Shown: positions 28,364 through 38,236 of the stretch, one piece after another | How positions within the stretch are numbered: the stretch's first letter is position 1 | Layout: the number at the start of each line of letters is the position of its first letter | Source of the DNA: an uncultured Ectothiorhodospiraceae bacterium | Lineage (GTDB): Bacteria; Pseudomonadota; Gammaproteobacteria; Nevskiales; Oceanococcaceae | Length of the DNA: 64,000 nt | Reading direction: 5' to 3' | NCBI GenBank assembly: GCA_937141935.1 | Contig: CAKZQS010000009.1 | Location: 2,501 to 66,500, forward strand | Position numbers and translations under genes: made by a program | Notes under the pieces: generated by a model | What the model saw: only the letters and a program-made list of their open reading frames with translations | Databases searched by the model: none | Told to the model about the DNA's origin: nothing

Positions 28364-28903
28364 GTGCCTGAAATCAACCACCAGCTGCTGCTGTGGGCTA
28401 CCGGCCCCTGGAAGGACACCCACCTGCCCGAGCTGCTGTCGGCCCTGAGCGACCGGGGCTGTGTGTCGCACGACATGCGGGTGTCGCAGCTGCAGGATGG
28501 CTTTGCCGCGCACATGGTGGTGGCCGGCAACTGGAGCAGCATCGGCAAGCTGGAAACCGCCCTGCCCGGCCTGGCCGAAAAGCTCGGCCTGCAAATCGGC
28601 GCCAGCCGCATCGCCGCGCGGCCGGCCGAGCCCGAGCTGCGGCCTTTTGCGGTGGAGCTTTCGGCGCCGCAGCAGGCCGACCTGCTGCCGGCCCTGGTGC
28701 AGTTCTTCGCGCACCACGGCGTGTCGGTGGCCGAAGTCGTCTCCCAGCCCTACCAGGCGCACATGACGCAGGCGCCCATGGTCAACATGCAACTCGTGGT
28801 GCTGGTGGGCGCCTCGGCGCAGCCGCCGGCACTACGCGAATCCTTCATGGATTTCTGCGACGATTACCACGCCGACGGCATATTCGACCCGATCAAGAAT
28901 TAA
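28364..28903 (+). CDS. gcvR: glycine cleavage system transcriptional repressor-like ACT protein
   Basis: GTG start; two ACT-like modules (LLSALSDRGCVSHDMRVSQLQDGFAAHMVV; LVQFFAHHGVSVAEVV); located before bcp and divergent from dapA. Confidence 0.85.
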   Translation: MPEINHQLLLWATGPWKDTHLPELLSALSDRGCVSHDMRVSQLQDGFAAHMVVAGNWSSIGKLETALPGLAEKLGLQIGASRIAARPAEPELRPFAVELSAPQQADLLPALVQFFAHHGVSVAEVVSQPYQAHMTQAPMVNMQLVVLVGASAQPPALRESFMDFCDDYHADGIFDPIKN

Positions 28904-28945
28904 GGCCGGCGCCCGCGCGTCGGTCGGTTGTCCCCAGGAGAATCG

Positions 28946-29413
28946 ATGACGATGCAAATTGGCGACTCGCTGCCCGACTTCACGCTGCCCGCCAACGGTG
29001 GCCAGGACATCTCGCTGCCGGCGCAGGCCGGGCGCAAGCTGGTGCTGTACTTCTACCCCAAGGACAACACCAGCGGTTGCACGCTGCAGGGCGAGAATTT
29101 CCGTGATGCCAAGGCCGAGTTCGAAGCGGCCGGCTGCCGGATTCTGGGCGTCAGCCGCGACAGCGTGCGCAAGCACGAGAACTTCATCGCCAAATACGAC
29201 TTCAATTTCGACCTGCTGGCCGACACCGACGAGGCGCTGTGCCAGCACTTCGACGTGCTCAAGGAAAAGAGCATGTACGGCCGCAAGTACATCGGCGTGG
29301 ATCGCAGCACCTTTCTCTTCGACTCGCAGGGCAAGCTGGTGCGCGAATGGCGGGGCGTGAAGGTGCCCGGCCATGTCGACGAGGTGTTGGCCGCCGCGCA
29401 AGACGCCGACTGA
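28946..29413 (+). CDS. bcp: thioredoxin-dependent thiol peroxidase (Bcp/PrxQ)
   Basis: YFYPKDNTSGCTLQGENFRDAKAEFEAAG...YIGVDRSTFLFD. Confidence 0.95.
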   Translation: MTMQIGDSLPDFTLPANGGQDISLPAQAGRKLVLYFYPKDNTSGCTLQGENFRDAKAEFEAAGCRILGVSRDSVRKHENFIAKYDFNFDLLADTDEALCQHFDVLKEKSMYGRKYIGVDRSTFLFDSQGKLVREWRGVKVPGHVDEVLAAAQDAD

Positions 29414-29420
29414 GGCGCCC

Positions 29421-30830
29421 ATGAGCAAGCGACTCTTCGTGCTCGACACCAATGTGTTGATGCACGACCCCTCGGCCCTGTTCCGCTTCGAGGAGCATGA
29501 CCTCTACCTGCCGATGGTGGTGCTCGAGGAGCTCGACAACGGCAAGAAGGGCATGTCGGAAACGGCGCGCAACGTGCGCCAGGTCAGCCGCACGCTGGAC
29601 GAACTGCTGGGCGGGCGCAGCCAGAAGGCCATCGATGCCGGCATCCCCCTCGCCGAACTGCACGGCGTGGCGGGCGACGTGCCCTGCACCGGCAAGCTCT
29701 ACCTGCAAACCCGCGAGCTGCCGGCCCACCTGCCGGACATGCTGCCGGGCAACAAGGTCGACAACACCATTCTGCAGGTCACGTTGGGCCTGCAGGCCGA
29801 GCACCGCGGCAAGCGCCAGGTGGTGCTGGTTACCAAGGACATCAACCTGCGCCTGAAGGCCGCGGTGGTCGGCGTGGCCGCCGAGGACTACAGCAACGAC
29901 CAGGTCCTGGATGATCTGGACCTGCTGTACAGCGGCTGGCGGCAGCTCTCGCCGGCCTTCTGGGACGAGCTGGGCGACGGCCTGCAAAGCTGGGCCGACA
30001 ACACCGGCCGCACCTATTACCGCGCCCGTACCGAGGCTGCGCGCGAATGGCAGGTGAACGAATTCGTGGCGGTGGCCGAAGGGCCGGACGAGGAAGGCAT
30101 GGAGCTGATCGTGCGCGCCGTGGACGGCGACGAGGTCACGCTGGAGCTGATCCGCAACTACCGCGCGGGCCATACCTCGGCCTGGGGCGTCAACGCGCGC
30201 AACCGCGAGCAGAACTTCGCGCTGAACCTGCTGATGGACCCGGAAATCGAGTTCGTCACGCTGCTCGGCGCCGCCGGCACCGGCAAAACGCTGCTGGCGC
30301 TGGCCGCGGGGCTGTCGCAGGTGCTCGATGAGCCGGTTTACCGCGAGATCGTCATGACCCGCGTGACCGTGCCGGTGGGCGAGGACATCGGCTTTTTGCC
30401 CGGCACCGAAGAGGAAAAGATGACGCCCTGGATGGGCGCGCTGATGGACAACCTCGAGGTGCTGACCCAGTCGCTGGACGGCGGCGACTGGGAGCGCGCC
30501 GCCACCAACGAGCTGCTGTCCAAGCGCATCAAGATTCGCTCGCTGAATTTCATGCGCGGGCGCACCTTTTTGCACCGCTGGCTGATTCTGGACGAGGCGC
30601 AGAACCTGACCAGCAAGCAGATGCGCACGCTGATCACCCGCGCCGGCCCGGGCACCAAAATCATCTGCATGGGCAACCTGTCGCAGATCGACACGCCCTA
30701 CCTCACCGAAACGACTTCGGGCCTGACCTACGTCGTCGACCGTTTCCGCCGCTGGGAGCATGGCGGCCACGTGACGCTGGCCCGCGGCGAGCGCTCGCGG
30801 CTGGCCGATTTCGCCTCCAACAACCTCTAG
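29421..30830 (+). CDS. PhoH family protein with N-terminal PIN domain
   Basis: FVLDTNVLMHDPSALFRFEEHD (PIN); LLGAAGTGKTLLALAAGL and ILDEAQNLTSKQMRTLITRAG (PhoH ATPase). Confidence 0.94.
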   Translation: MSKRLFVLDTNVLMHDPSALFRFEEHDLYLPMVVLEELDNGKKGMSETARNVRQVSRTLDELLGGRSQKAIDAGIPLAELHGVAGDVPCTGKLYLQTRELPAHLPDMLPGNKVDNTILQVTLGLQAEHRGKRQVVLVTKDINLRLKAAVVGVAAEDYSNDQVLDDLDLLYSGWRQLSPAFWDELGDGLQSWADNTGRTYYRARTEAAREWQVNEFVAVAEGPDEEGMELIVRAVDGDEVTLELIRNYRAGHTSAWGVNARNREQNFALNLLMDPEIEFVTLLGAAGTGKTLLALAAGLSQVLDEPVYREIVMTRVTVPVGEDIGFLPGTEEEKMTPWMGALMDNLEVLTQSLDGGDWERAATNELLSKRIKIRSLNFMRGRTFLHRWLILDEAQNLTSKQMRTLITRAGPGTKIICMGNLSQIDTPYLTETTSGLTYVVDRFRRWEHGGHVTLARGERSRLADFASNNL

Positions 30831-31118
30831 CCGCGTACAGCCCCTGCCCCAGCGGGCATGACGGCCGTCGTGGGACGCCAGGATGACGCTAGGCGCGCGG
30901 CGCGAAGCCCCGCAGCGGACATGAGCGCAGGCCCGCGTGGCGGCGGGAACAGCCCGGCAGGGGGCGCGCAGGAGCGCGCCCTGGCCGCAGGGGCAGGACG
31001 CCCCTTCGGCCAGCCCCGCCGACGCGCGGATCAGCCGCAGCGTAGTCCGCGGAGGGGCTGCGCGCCGCGCGGGCGCCGGGGATGAATCCACTCCCTTGCG
31101 GGCTTTGCGGCGCTCCGC

Positions 31119-32252
31119 CTAGGCGGAAGCCCCCTCCTCCTCCACGCCTCGCGCTTCCGCCGCGGGCGCGCCAGCCCCCGCGTCGCCGTGGCTTTCGCTG
31201 CCTGCCAGCTTGGCCTGGGGCCAGGCCTGGATCACGGCGTTGACGACGGTAGCCAGCGGGATGGCGAAGAACACCCCCCAAAAGCCCCAGATCCCGCCGA
31301 AGAAGAGCACGGCCACAATGATCGCCACCGGGTGCAGGTCGACGGCCTCGGAAAACAGCACCGGCACCAGCACATTGCCGTCCAGCGCCTGGATCACGCC
31401 GTAGGCGAAGACCACCCAGGCCATCTCGCTGCCCACGCCCCATTGCGCCGCGGCGACCAGGGCCACCGGCAGCGTGACCACCAGCGCGCCGAGGTAGGGC
31501 ACCAGCACCGACACGCCGGTCAGCGTGGCCAGCAGCAGCGCATAGTTCAGCCCGAACAGCGAGAACACCATCCAGGCGAAGCTGCCCACGATGATGATCT
31601 CCACCGCCTTGCCCCGCACATAGTTGCCCAGCTGGCGGTCCACATCGCCCCACACGTGCTGGATCAGGCTCATGTCCTCGGGCAGGAAGCGCCGCCCCCA
31701 GGCCAGGATGCCCGGCTTGTCCTTGAGCAGGAAAAACACCAGCAGGGGCACCAGCACCAGATACACGGCGAAGTAGATCAGGCCCACACCGACCAGCCAG
31801 GAGCGGGCCAGCACGACATTGCGCAGTTCCACCATCACGCCATTGATTTGCCCCAGCAGGTCATCGATCTGCGCCGGCGAGACCACCTGCGGGTAGCGCT
31901 CGGGCAGCGTGTGCAGGTACTGCTGCAGCGACAGCACCAGCCCCGGCAGCTCCTGCACCGCCTGCGCCAGCTGCGCGGTGACCAGCGGGATGATGGCGAA
32001 CAGCACCACCAGCACGATGGCCACGAAGACCAGCCAGACCAGCACCGTGGCGATGCCGCGGGACACGGCCGAACGCTCCAGGCCGGCAACCGGGCCTTCG
32101 AGCAGATAAGCCAGCACGATGGCCGCGAAAAAGGGCGCCAGCGTCGTCCCGAAATAGGTCACGAGCAGGATGCTGGCCAGCAGCACCAATGTCAGGCTGA
32201 CGATTTGCGGATTGGAGAGGTGGCGCTGGATCCACCCCTGAACCATGTTCAT
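31119..32252 (-). CDS. AI-2E family transporter/permease (PerM-like)
   Basis: Multiple TM; FAWMVFSLFGLNYALLLATLTGVSVLVPYLG, LDGNVLVPVLFSEAVDLHPVAIIVAVLFFGGIWG. Confidence 0.9.
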   Translation of the reverse strand: MNMVQGWIQRHLSNPQIVSLTLVLLASILLVTYFGTTLAPFFAAIVLAYLLEGPVAGLERSAVSRGIATVLVWLVFVAIVLVVLFAIIPLVTAQLAQAVQELPGLVLSLQQYLHTLPERYPQVVSPAQIDDLLGQINGVMVELRNVVLARSWLVGVGLIYFAVYLVLVPLLVFFLLKDKPGILAWGRRFLPEDMSLIQHVWGDVDRQLGNYVRGKAVEIIIVGSFAWMVFSLFGLNYALLLATLTGVSVLVPYLGALVVTLPVALVAAAQWGVGSEMAWVVFAYGVIQALDGNVLVPVLFSEAVDLHPVAIIVAVLFFGGIWGFWGVFFAIPLATVVNAVIQAWPQAKLAGSESHGDAGAGAPAAEARGVEEEGASA

Positions 32253-32307
32253 GTACTGTGGTCTCTCGTATATCGCCGCCCGGACGGCACGCCCGTCGTT
32301 GACCCGC

Positions 32308-33798
32308 ATGATACGCACTAGTTTCGGAGCCCCGGTGCTCCGCGCGTTTGGCTTGGCCGCCGCGCTTGCGCTAGCGGGCCCTGCGGTCGCGGCAGATTAC
32401 AACCTGCCGGAATTCGGCGAGCCCGCCGATCGCAGCCTGCCGCTGAGCGAAGAGCGCGAGCTGGGCGCCGAAGTGTACCGCCAGCTCAAGCGCCGCGAGT
32501 TGCTGCTGGCCGACCGCGAACTCGAATCCTATGTGCAGATGCTGGGCCAGTCGCTGGTGGACGCCAGCCCCGAGGCTCGCGGCGAGAGCTTTCGCTTCTT
32601 TGTAATCCGCGATGCCTCGATCAATGCCTTTGCGATGCCCGGCGGCTATATCGGCGTGCACACCGGGCTGCTGAAGGCCGCGCAAAGCGAGGCCGAGCTG
32701 GCCGCGGTGCTGGCGCACGAAATCGCCCACGTCACCCAGCGCCACATCGCCCGGCAGATGGACGCCACCCGCGGCTGGGACCTGGCCAGCGCGGCGCTGC
32801 TGCTAGCGGCCATCGCCGCCGGCGGCAGCGACCCGGACCTGGCCCAGGCCGCCATTGGCCTGGGCATGGGCATGGCCTACCAGCGCCAGGTCAATTTCAC
32901 CCGCGCCCACGAACTTGAGGCCGACCGTCTGGGCATCCAGACGCTGGCCAATGCCGGCTATGACAGCCAGGGCATGGAGGACTTCTTCCGCCGCCTGGCG
33001 GCGCAGTCGCGGCTGTACGGCGAGGGCCTGCCGGAGATTTTGCGCACCCACCCCGTCAGCACGACGCGCATGGCCGAGGCCGCCGGCCGCGCCGAGGCCC
33101 TGCCCGACGGCGCCAGCGAACAAACCGGCCTGTTTCCGCTGATGCGCGTGCGTGCCGAGCTGGCCAATATCGACCTGGCGGCGGACAAGCTGCGCCGCTT
33201 CCCCGCCGGTTTGGGCGAACACCCGGTGGCCGCGCGTTATGGCCGCGCCATCGCCCTGCGGGCGCGCGGCGACCTGAAGGCCGCGCAGGCCGCCATCGAC
33301 GAGGCGCTGGCGCGCAGCGATACCGAGGCGCAGGCCCCGCTGTTGCAGGTCGAGCGCGCGCGCATCCTGTATGCCCGCAAGCAGGCCGATGAGGCGCGCA
33401 CCCTGTTGCGGGCGGTCCACAAGGCGCATCCCGGCAATCACGCGGCGACGCTGCTGCTGGGCGAGTGGCTGCTGGCCGCGGACCGGCCGGCCGACGCCCG
33501 CCAGCTCTTGCTCGAATCCGAGGCCTTCAGCGCCGAGGTGGCCGACACCTTCTTCCTGCTCGCCCGCGCCGCGAGCGCCATGGACGAGGACGCCGAGGCG
33601 CAGTACCAGCTGGCCAACTACCAGCGCGCCCGCGGTGACTGGGCCGCGGCGATCCGCCAGCTGCGCGCTGCCCTGGCGCAGCGCGACTGGGAGGACTACG
33701 CCCGCGCCCGGCTGGAGGGCCGGCTGGAATCCATGCTGGCCAGCGCGCCGCGCAGCGCGATCGAGGAGCTGCGGCGCAAGCCGCGCGAGCCTTCCTAG
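32308..33798 (+). CDS. bepA: M48 family metalloprotease, BepA-like, with TPR C-terminus
   Basis: Signal peptide; AAVLAHEIAHVTQRHIARQM (HExxH); FTRAHELEADRLG; C-terminal TPR. Confidence 0.92.
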   Translation: MIRTSFGAPVLRAFGLAAALALAGPAVAADYNLPEFGEPADRSLPLSEERELGAEVYRQLKRRELLLADRELESYVQMLGQSLVDASPEARGESFRFFVIRDASINAFAMPGGYIGVHTGLLKAAQSEAELAAVLAHEIAHVTQRHIARQMDATRGWDLASAALLLAAIAAGGSDPDLAQAAIGLGMGMAYQRQVNFTRAHELEADRLGIQTLANAGYDSQGMEDFFRRLAAQSRLYGEGLPEILRTHPVSTTRMAEAAGRAEALPDGASEQTGLFPLMRVRAELANIDLAADKLRRFPAGLGEHPVAARYGRAIALRARGDLKAAQAAIDEALARSDTEAQAPLLQVERARILYARKQADEARTLLRAVHKAHPGNHAATLLLGEWLLAADRPADARQLLLESEAFSAEVADTFFLLARAASAMDEDAEAQYQLANYQRARGDWAAAIRQLRAALAQRDWEDYARARLEGRLESMLASAPRSAIEELRRKPREPS

Positions 33799-33837
33799 CC
33801 GGCGGGGCCCCGGGCCCCAGACCGTGGCCCGGTGCCG

Positions 33838-35040
33838 CTAGGGCAGGTGGATGCCCGGCCGCGGTGCCGCCATCTGCGCCAGGCGCAGGTCCAGCACCGG
33901 GGTCTGGCTGCCCCAGTGCTTGCAACTCGGACACTGCCAGTTGAGCATGCCCGAGCCGTAGCCGCAGTCCTCGCACAGGTAGCGAATCCGCCGGGCCAGC
34001 AGGGGCTCCAGCGCCCCGCGCAGGGCGTCCAGCAGTTCCTGGAAGCTGGGGCCGGTTTCGGCCGCCGGCCAGGGCAGCTGCAGCGCCGCCTGCATCGCGA
34101 TCCAGTTGGGGAAGCGGCGGATTTCCTCGAGCAGGATCTCCAGGCCCTCTTCGCCCTGCTCCTCGCGCCAGTGCGCCAGCGCAATGGCGGCGGTCACGCC
34201 TTCCTTGCGCCGGGCCAGGCCTTCGAGCACCTCGCCGTAGCGCGCCATGTCGTCCAGCGCCTCGCACAGCGGCCGCAGCCGCGGCACGATCTCGGCCACG
34301 AAGCGGGCATCCTGTTGCGGCACCCGCAGCAAGGCCTCCAGCGCGTTGCGGTGCTCGCCGGCCTTGGCCTCGGCGTCGGCGGCCAGCAGCGAGGCGCGCA
34401 CGTTGCTGGCGTCGGCCTGCAAGGCGCGCTTGAGCTGCTTGGCAAAGCCGCGGGCATCCCCCTCGCGCTGGGCGTTGAGCGCCAGCTCGCAGCAGTAGTG
34501 GGCGATGGTGTGGCCCTGGTCCCGCCCCTTCGCGCTGGCGCGCCAGCGCAACGTGTCGATGGCCGCCTCCCAGTCGCGGGTCTGCTCGTGGATGCGCGCC
34601 AGCGCCTCCAGGCTGGCGTCCAGGAAGATGCCCTGCTCGGCCAGCTCCTGGAACAGGCTTTGCGCCCGGTCCAGGATGCCGGCGCGCAGGTAGTCGCCGG
34701 CCAGCTCGAAGCGGGCGCGATTGCGCTGCAGCGGCGGCAGCGCGATGTTCTGGCTGAGCTGGTGGTGCACGCGCAGCGCCCGGTCGATCTCGCCGCGGCG
34801 GCGGAACAGGTTGCCCAGCGTCAGCTGCAGCTCCACCGTCTCCGGCTCGGCCTCGGCGATGTTCATGAACAGGTCGATGGCCGCGTCGGTCTGGTTGTTG
34901 ACCAGCAGGCCCAGGCCCTGGGTCAGGCGCGGGTCCAACCCGGCGTCCTCCTCCTCGGCCGGGCGCATGCGGGCCACGAACCAGCCGCTGGCGGCGGCCA
35001 GCGGCAGCAGGATCAGCAGCAGCCCGCTGGGGTCCGGCAT
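33838..35040 (-). CDS. lapB: lipopolysaccharide assembly protein LapB (YciM)
   Basis: TM anchor, TPRs (NKNQ-like LGNLFRRRGEIDRALRVHHQL) and C-terminal rubredoxin-like CEDCGYGSGMLNWQCPSCKHWGS. Confidence 0.94.
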   Translation of the reverse strand: MPDPSGLLLILLPLAAASGWFVARMRPAEEEDAGLDPRLTQGLGLLVNNQTDAAIDLFMNIAEAEPETVELQLTLGNLFRRRGEIDRALRVHHQLSQNIALPPLQRNRARFELAGDYLRAGILDRAQSLFQELAEQGIFLDASLEALARIHEQTRDWEAAIDTLRWRASAKGRDQGHTIAHYCCELALNAQREGDARGFAKQLKRALQADASNVRASLLAADAEAKAGEHRNALEALLRVPQQDARFVAEIVPRLRPLCEALDDMARYGEVLEGLARRKEGVTAAIALAHWREEQGEEGLEILLEEIRRFPNWIAMQAALQLPWPAAETGPSFQELLDALRGALEPLLARRIRYLCEDCGYGSGMLNWQCPSCKHWGSQTPVLDLRLAQMAAPRPGIHLP

Positions 35041-35047
35041 CGCCGGC

Positions 35048-35338
35048 CTAGCCCTCGTCCTGCTTCAGCGCGCGCAGCGAGTCGAGTTCGCCGGACTGGC
35101 GCAGCAGCGCCTTCTGCAGCCGCGCGGTGCGCAGCCGCTGGTACCACCAGGCGGGGCCGATCAGCAGCATGGCCAGCACGAAGCCGCCCAGCATGGCGCC
35201 CAGCAGCAGCACGCCCAACGGCAGCTGCGACTGGCCAAGCAGCCAGTCCACCTGCACCGGCTGGGCATTGAAATAGCTGAAGGCCGCGCCGACCAGCAGC
35301 GCCAGCACCGCCAGCAGCAACGTCAGGATGCGCAGCAT
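35048..35338 (-). CDS. lapA: LapA family protein
   Basis: MLRILTLLLAVLALLVGAAFSYFNAQPVQVDWLLGQSQLPLGVLLLGAMLGGFVLAML; next to lapB. Confidence 0.88.
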   Translation of the reverse strand: MLRILTLLLAVLALLVGAAFSYFNAQPVQVDWLLGQSQLPLGVLLLGAMLGGFVLAMLLIGPAWWYQRLRTARLQKALLRQSGELDSLRALKQDEG

Positions 35339-35339
35339 C

Positions 35340-35633
35340 TCAGGCCGCCTGCGAGGCCTGATCCACCCGCTCGCGCAGCTCCTTGCCCGGCTTGAAGTGC
35401 GGCACGCGCTTGGCGGGGATGTTGACCACCTCGCCGGTGCGCGGGTTGCGCCCGGTGCGTGGCGGCCGCTCGTGCAGCTTGAAGCTGCCAAAGCCTCGGA
35501 TCTCGATGCGCTCGTCGTCGACCAGCGCCTCGGTGATGCGGTCGAGAATGATCTTGACGCCCAGTTCGACGTCGCGCAGCGACAACTGGCTGTGGTGCAG
35601 GGACAGGTTGTCGATGAGCTCAGATTTGGTCAT
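35340..35633 (-). CDS. ihfB: integration host factor subunit beta
   Basis: [37 protein letters not shown]...[27 protein letters not shown]. Confidence 0.97.
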   Translation of the reverse strand: MTKSELIDNLSLHHSQLSLRDVELGVKIILDRITEALVDDERIEIRGFGSFKLHERPPRTGRNPRTGEVVNIPAKRVPHFKPGKELRERVDQASQAA

Positions 35634-35651
35634 GCCGGCTCCAGCAATGAG

Positions 35652-35681
35652 AAAGCCCGTGCGCGTTGCCGCGGCACGGGC
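35652..35681 (-). terminator. possible weak intrinsic terminator/attenuator between rpsA and ihfB
   Basis: Minus strand GCCCGTGC-cgcggcaacgc-GCACGGGC followed by TTTCTC. Confidence 0.5.
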
Positions 35682-35738
35682 TCGATAGTCTAGGCGATGG
35701 CCGCCCGCCGCGCCGCGAAGGCCCGGCGGGCGGAACGA

Positions 35739-37421
35739 TTACTCGTCGTCGCCGCGGATCTGCTTGAGCAGGTCGCCCATGGTCGTGGCACCCACCGGCT
35801 CGTCATCCTGACGACCGAATTCGCGCACGGCCTGGTCTTCCTCGTACTGCTCCTTGGCCTTGATCGACAGCCCGAGCACGCGGCTCTTGCGGTCGACGCT
35901 GATGAAGCGGGCCTCGATCTCGTCGCCTTCCTTGAACTCGGTGCGGGCATCCTCCACGCGCTCGCGCTTGATGTCCGCGGCACGGATGTAACCACCCACG
36001 CCCTCGGCCAGCTCAACGTGAATCACGCGCTGCTCGACGGAGGTGACCTTGCCGTTCACGATCGAGCCCTTGGGGTGCTCGGCCATGTAGCTGGTCAGCG
36101 GGTCGGTCTGCATCTGCTTGATGCCCAGGCTGATGCGCTCGCGGCCGGCCTCGATGGTCAGCACGACGGCCTCGACCTCTTCGCCCTTCTGGAACTGGCG
36201 CAGCGCATCTTCGCCGTCCAGGTCCCAGGCCACGTCGGAGGCATGGACCAGACCGTCGATGCCGCCGTCCAGGCCGATGAACACGCCGAAGTCGGTGATC
36301 GACTTGACCACGCCCTTGACCCGGTCGCCCTTGGCATGGTTCTGCGCGAACTCTTCCCAGGGGTTGGGCACGCACTGCTTCATGCCCAGCGAGATGCGCC
36401 GGCGCTCCTCGTCGATGTCCAGGATCATCACCTCGACCTCCTGGCCGACGTGCACCACCTTGGCCGGGTTGACGTTCTTGTTGGTCCAGTCCATCTCGGA
36501 CACGTGGACCAGGCCTTCGACGCCATCCTCGATCTCGACGAAGCAGCCGTAGTCGGTGATGTTCGTGACCTTGCCGAACATGCGCGTGCTCTCGGGGTAG
36601 CGGCGCGCGATTTCGACCCAGGGGTCTTCGCCCAGCTGCTTCAGGCCCAGGCTGACACGCATGCGCTCGCGATCGAACTTGAGCACCTTGACGTCCAGCT
36701 CCTGACCGACCTCGACCACTTCGGCCGGATCCTTGACCCGCTTCCAGGCCATGTCGGTGATGTGCAGCAGGCCGTCGATGCCGCCGAGGTCGACGAAGGC
36801 GCCGTAATCGACGAGGTTCTTGACCACGCCGTGCAGCACCACGCCTTCCTGCAGCGTCTCGAGCAGCATTTCGCGCTCTTGGCTGTACTCGGCCTCCAGC
36901 ACTTCGCGGCGCGACAGCACCACGTTATTGCGCAGGCGGTCCAGCTTGATCACCTTGAACTCGAGCGGCTTGCCCTCGAGGTAGGCGGTGTCGCGCACGG
37001 GGCGGATATCGACCAGCGAACCCGGCAGGAAGGCGCGGATGCGGTCGACGTCGACCGTGAAACCGCCCTTGACCTTGCCCGAGATGGTGCCGGTGATGAT
37101 CTCGCCACCCTCGAAGGCGGTGCTCAGGCGATCCCAGGTGCGGATGCGCTCGGCCTTGTCCTTGGACAGGCGGGTCTCGCCAAAGCCGTCTTCCAGGGCT
37201 TCCAGCGCCACCTCGACGGTGTCGCCGGCGGCAATGGTCAGCTCGCCTTCGGCGTTCTTGAACTCCTCGACGGGGATGACGCCTTCGGATTTGAGTCCGG
37301 CATCGACGATGACCACGTCGGGCTTGATAACGATGACCTTCGCTTCAACGAGGTCACCGGGCTTCATGCTCTGGCCGGATTTCAGGCTTTCTTCGAAGAG
37401 CTCAGCAAAACTTTCAGTCAT
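35739..37421 (-). CDS. rpsA: 30S ribosomal protein S1
   Basis: Six S1 repeats, e.g. [26 protein letters not shown] and [28 protein letters not shown]. Confidence 0.98.
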   Translation of the reverse strand: MTESFAELFEESLKSGQSMKPGDLVEAKVIVIKPDVVIVDAGLKSEGVIPVEEFKNAEGELTIAAGDTVEVALEALEDGFGETRLSKDKAERIRTWDRLSTAFEGGEIITGTISGKVKGGFTVDVDRIRAFLPGSLVDIRPVRDTAYLEGKPLEFKVIKLDRLRNNVVLSRREVLEAEYSQEREMLLETLQEGVVLHGVVKNLVDYGAFVDLGGIDGLLHITDMAWKRVKDPAEVVEVGQELDVKVLKFDRERMRVSLGLKQLGEDPWVEIARRYPESTRMFGKVTNITDYGCFVEIEDGVEGLVHVSEMDWTNKNVNPAKVVHVGQEVEVMILDIDEERRRISLGMKQCVPNPWEEFAQNHAKGDRVKGVVKSITDFGVFIGLDGGIDGLVHASDVAWDLDGEDALRQFQKGEEVEAVVLTIEAGRERISLGIKQMQTDPLTSYMAEHPKGSIVNGKVTSVEQRVIHVELAEGVGGYIRAADIKRERVEDARTEFKEGDEIEARFISVDRKSRVLGLSIKAKEQYEEDQAVREFGRQDDEPVGATTMGDLLKQIRGDDE

Positions 37422-37514
37422 TGGGTTGTCGTGAACCAATCAGCTTGCGCAGGCCCCAGTCCTTGTGGCTTGCGGTTGGGAGAATCACACCGGCGTCCAT
37501 GCTGGTGCGCCATC

Positions 37515-37540
37515 GAAAAAAAACGCTGGCCGGGGCCAGC
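37515..37540 (-). terminator. intrinsic terminator between cmk and rpsA
   Basis: Minus strand CGCTGGCC-cc-GGCCAGCG followed by TTTTTTTT. Confidence 0.85.
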
Positions 37541-37573
37541 GATTGCTCGAATCTTGTCCGCCCGCCGCCGCGC

Positions 37574-38236
37574 CTAACGCCCCTGGCAGGCCTGCCAATG
37601 CTGGCGGGCCGCGTCCACGACCTGGTCGATCGACAACGCACTGCTGTCGATGACCAGCGCATCCTCGGCCGGCCGCAGGGGTGCTACCGCGCGGTTGCGG
37701 TCGCGTTCATCGCGAGCACAGATATCGCGATAAATCTGGTCAAAATTAGCACTTTTGCCGGCATCAAGCAATTCGGCATGGCGGCGCTGCGCCCGCACCT
37801 GCGCGCTGGCCTCCAAAAAGATCTTGCAGGGCGCGTGGGGAAACACCACCGTGCCCATGTCGCGGCCGTCGGCGACCAGCGGCCGTGGCGCGGCGAAATC
37901 GCGCTGCCATTGCAGCAGCGCCTCGCGCACCTCCGGCCGTGCGCCCAGGCGCGAGGCCGCGGCGCCCGCCTCCTCGGTGCGGATCTGACTGGCGATGGGC
38001 TCATCGCCCATCCACACCTCATTGTCCTGCGTGCCAAAGCGCAGCTCCATCCCCGCCGCGGCCTGCGCCGCCTGCGCGTCGGCCAGCCCCTGGCGCTGCA
38101 CGCGCAGGCCCAGCGCCCGGTAGATCGCGCCGCTGTCGAGGTAGGCAAAGCCCAGTTCGGCCGCCAGGCGCCGGGCCAGCGTGCCCTTGCCCGAGCCGCT
38201 GGGCCCATCGACACAAAGCACCGCACGCGCCGTCAT
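37574..38236 (-). CDS. cmk: (d)CMP kinase
   Basis: VLCVDGPSGSGKGTLARRLAAELGFAYLDSGAIYRAL...DGRDMGTVVFPHA. Confidence 0.96.
   Translation of the reverse strand: MTARAVLCVDGPSGSGKGTLARRLAAELGFAYLDSGAIYRALGLRVQRQGLADAQAAQAAAGMELRFGTQDNEVWMGDEPIASQIRTEEAGAAASRLGARPEVREALLQWQRDFAAPRPLVADGRDMGTVVFPHAPCKIFLEASAQVRAQRRHAELLDAGKSANFDQIYRDICARDERDRNRAVAPLRPAEDALVIDSSALSIDQVVDAARQHWQACQGR

Noticed and set aside
35697-37577. 626-aa plus-strand ORF
   Set aside because: Antisense to rpsA; its regular pattern mirrors the S1 repeats on the other strand.
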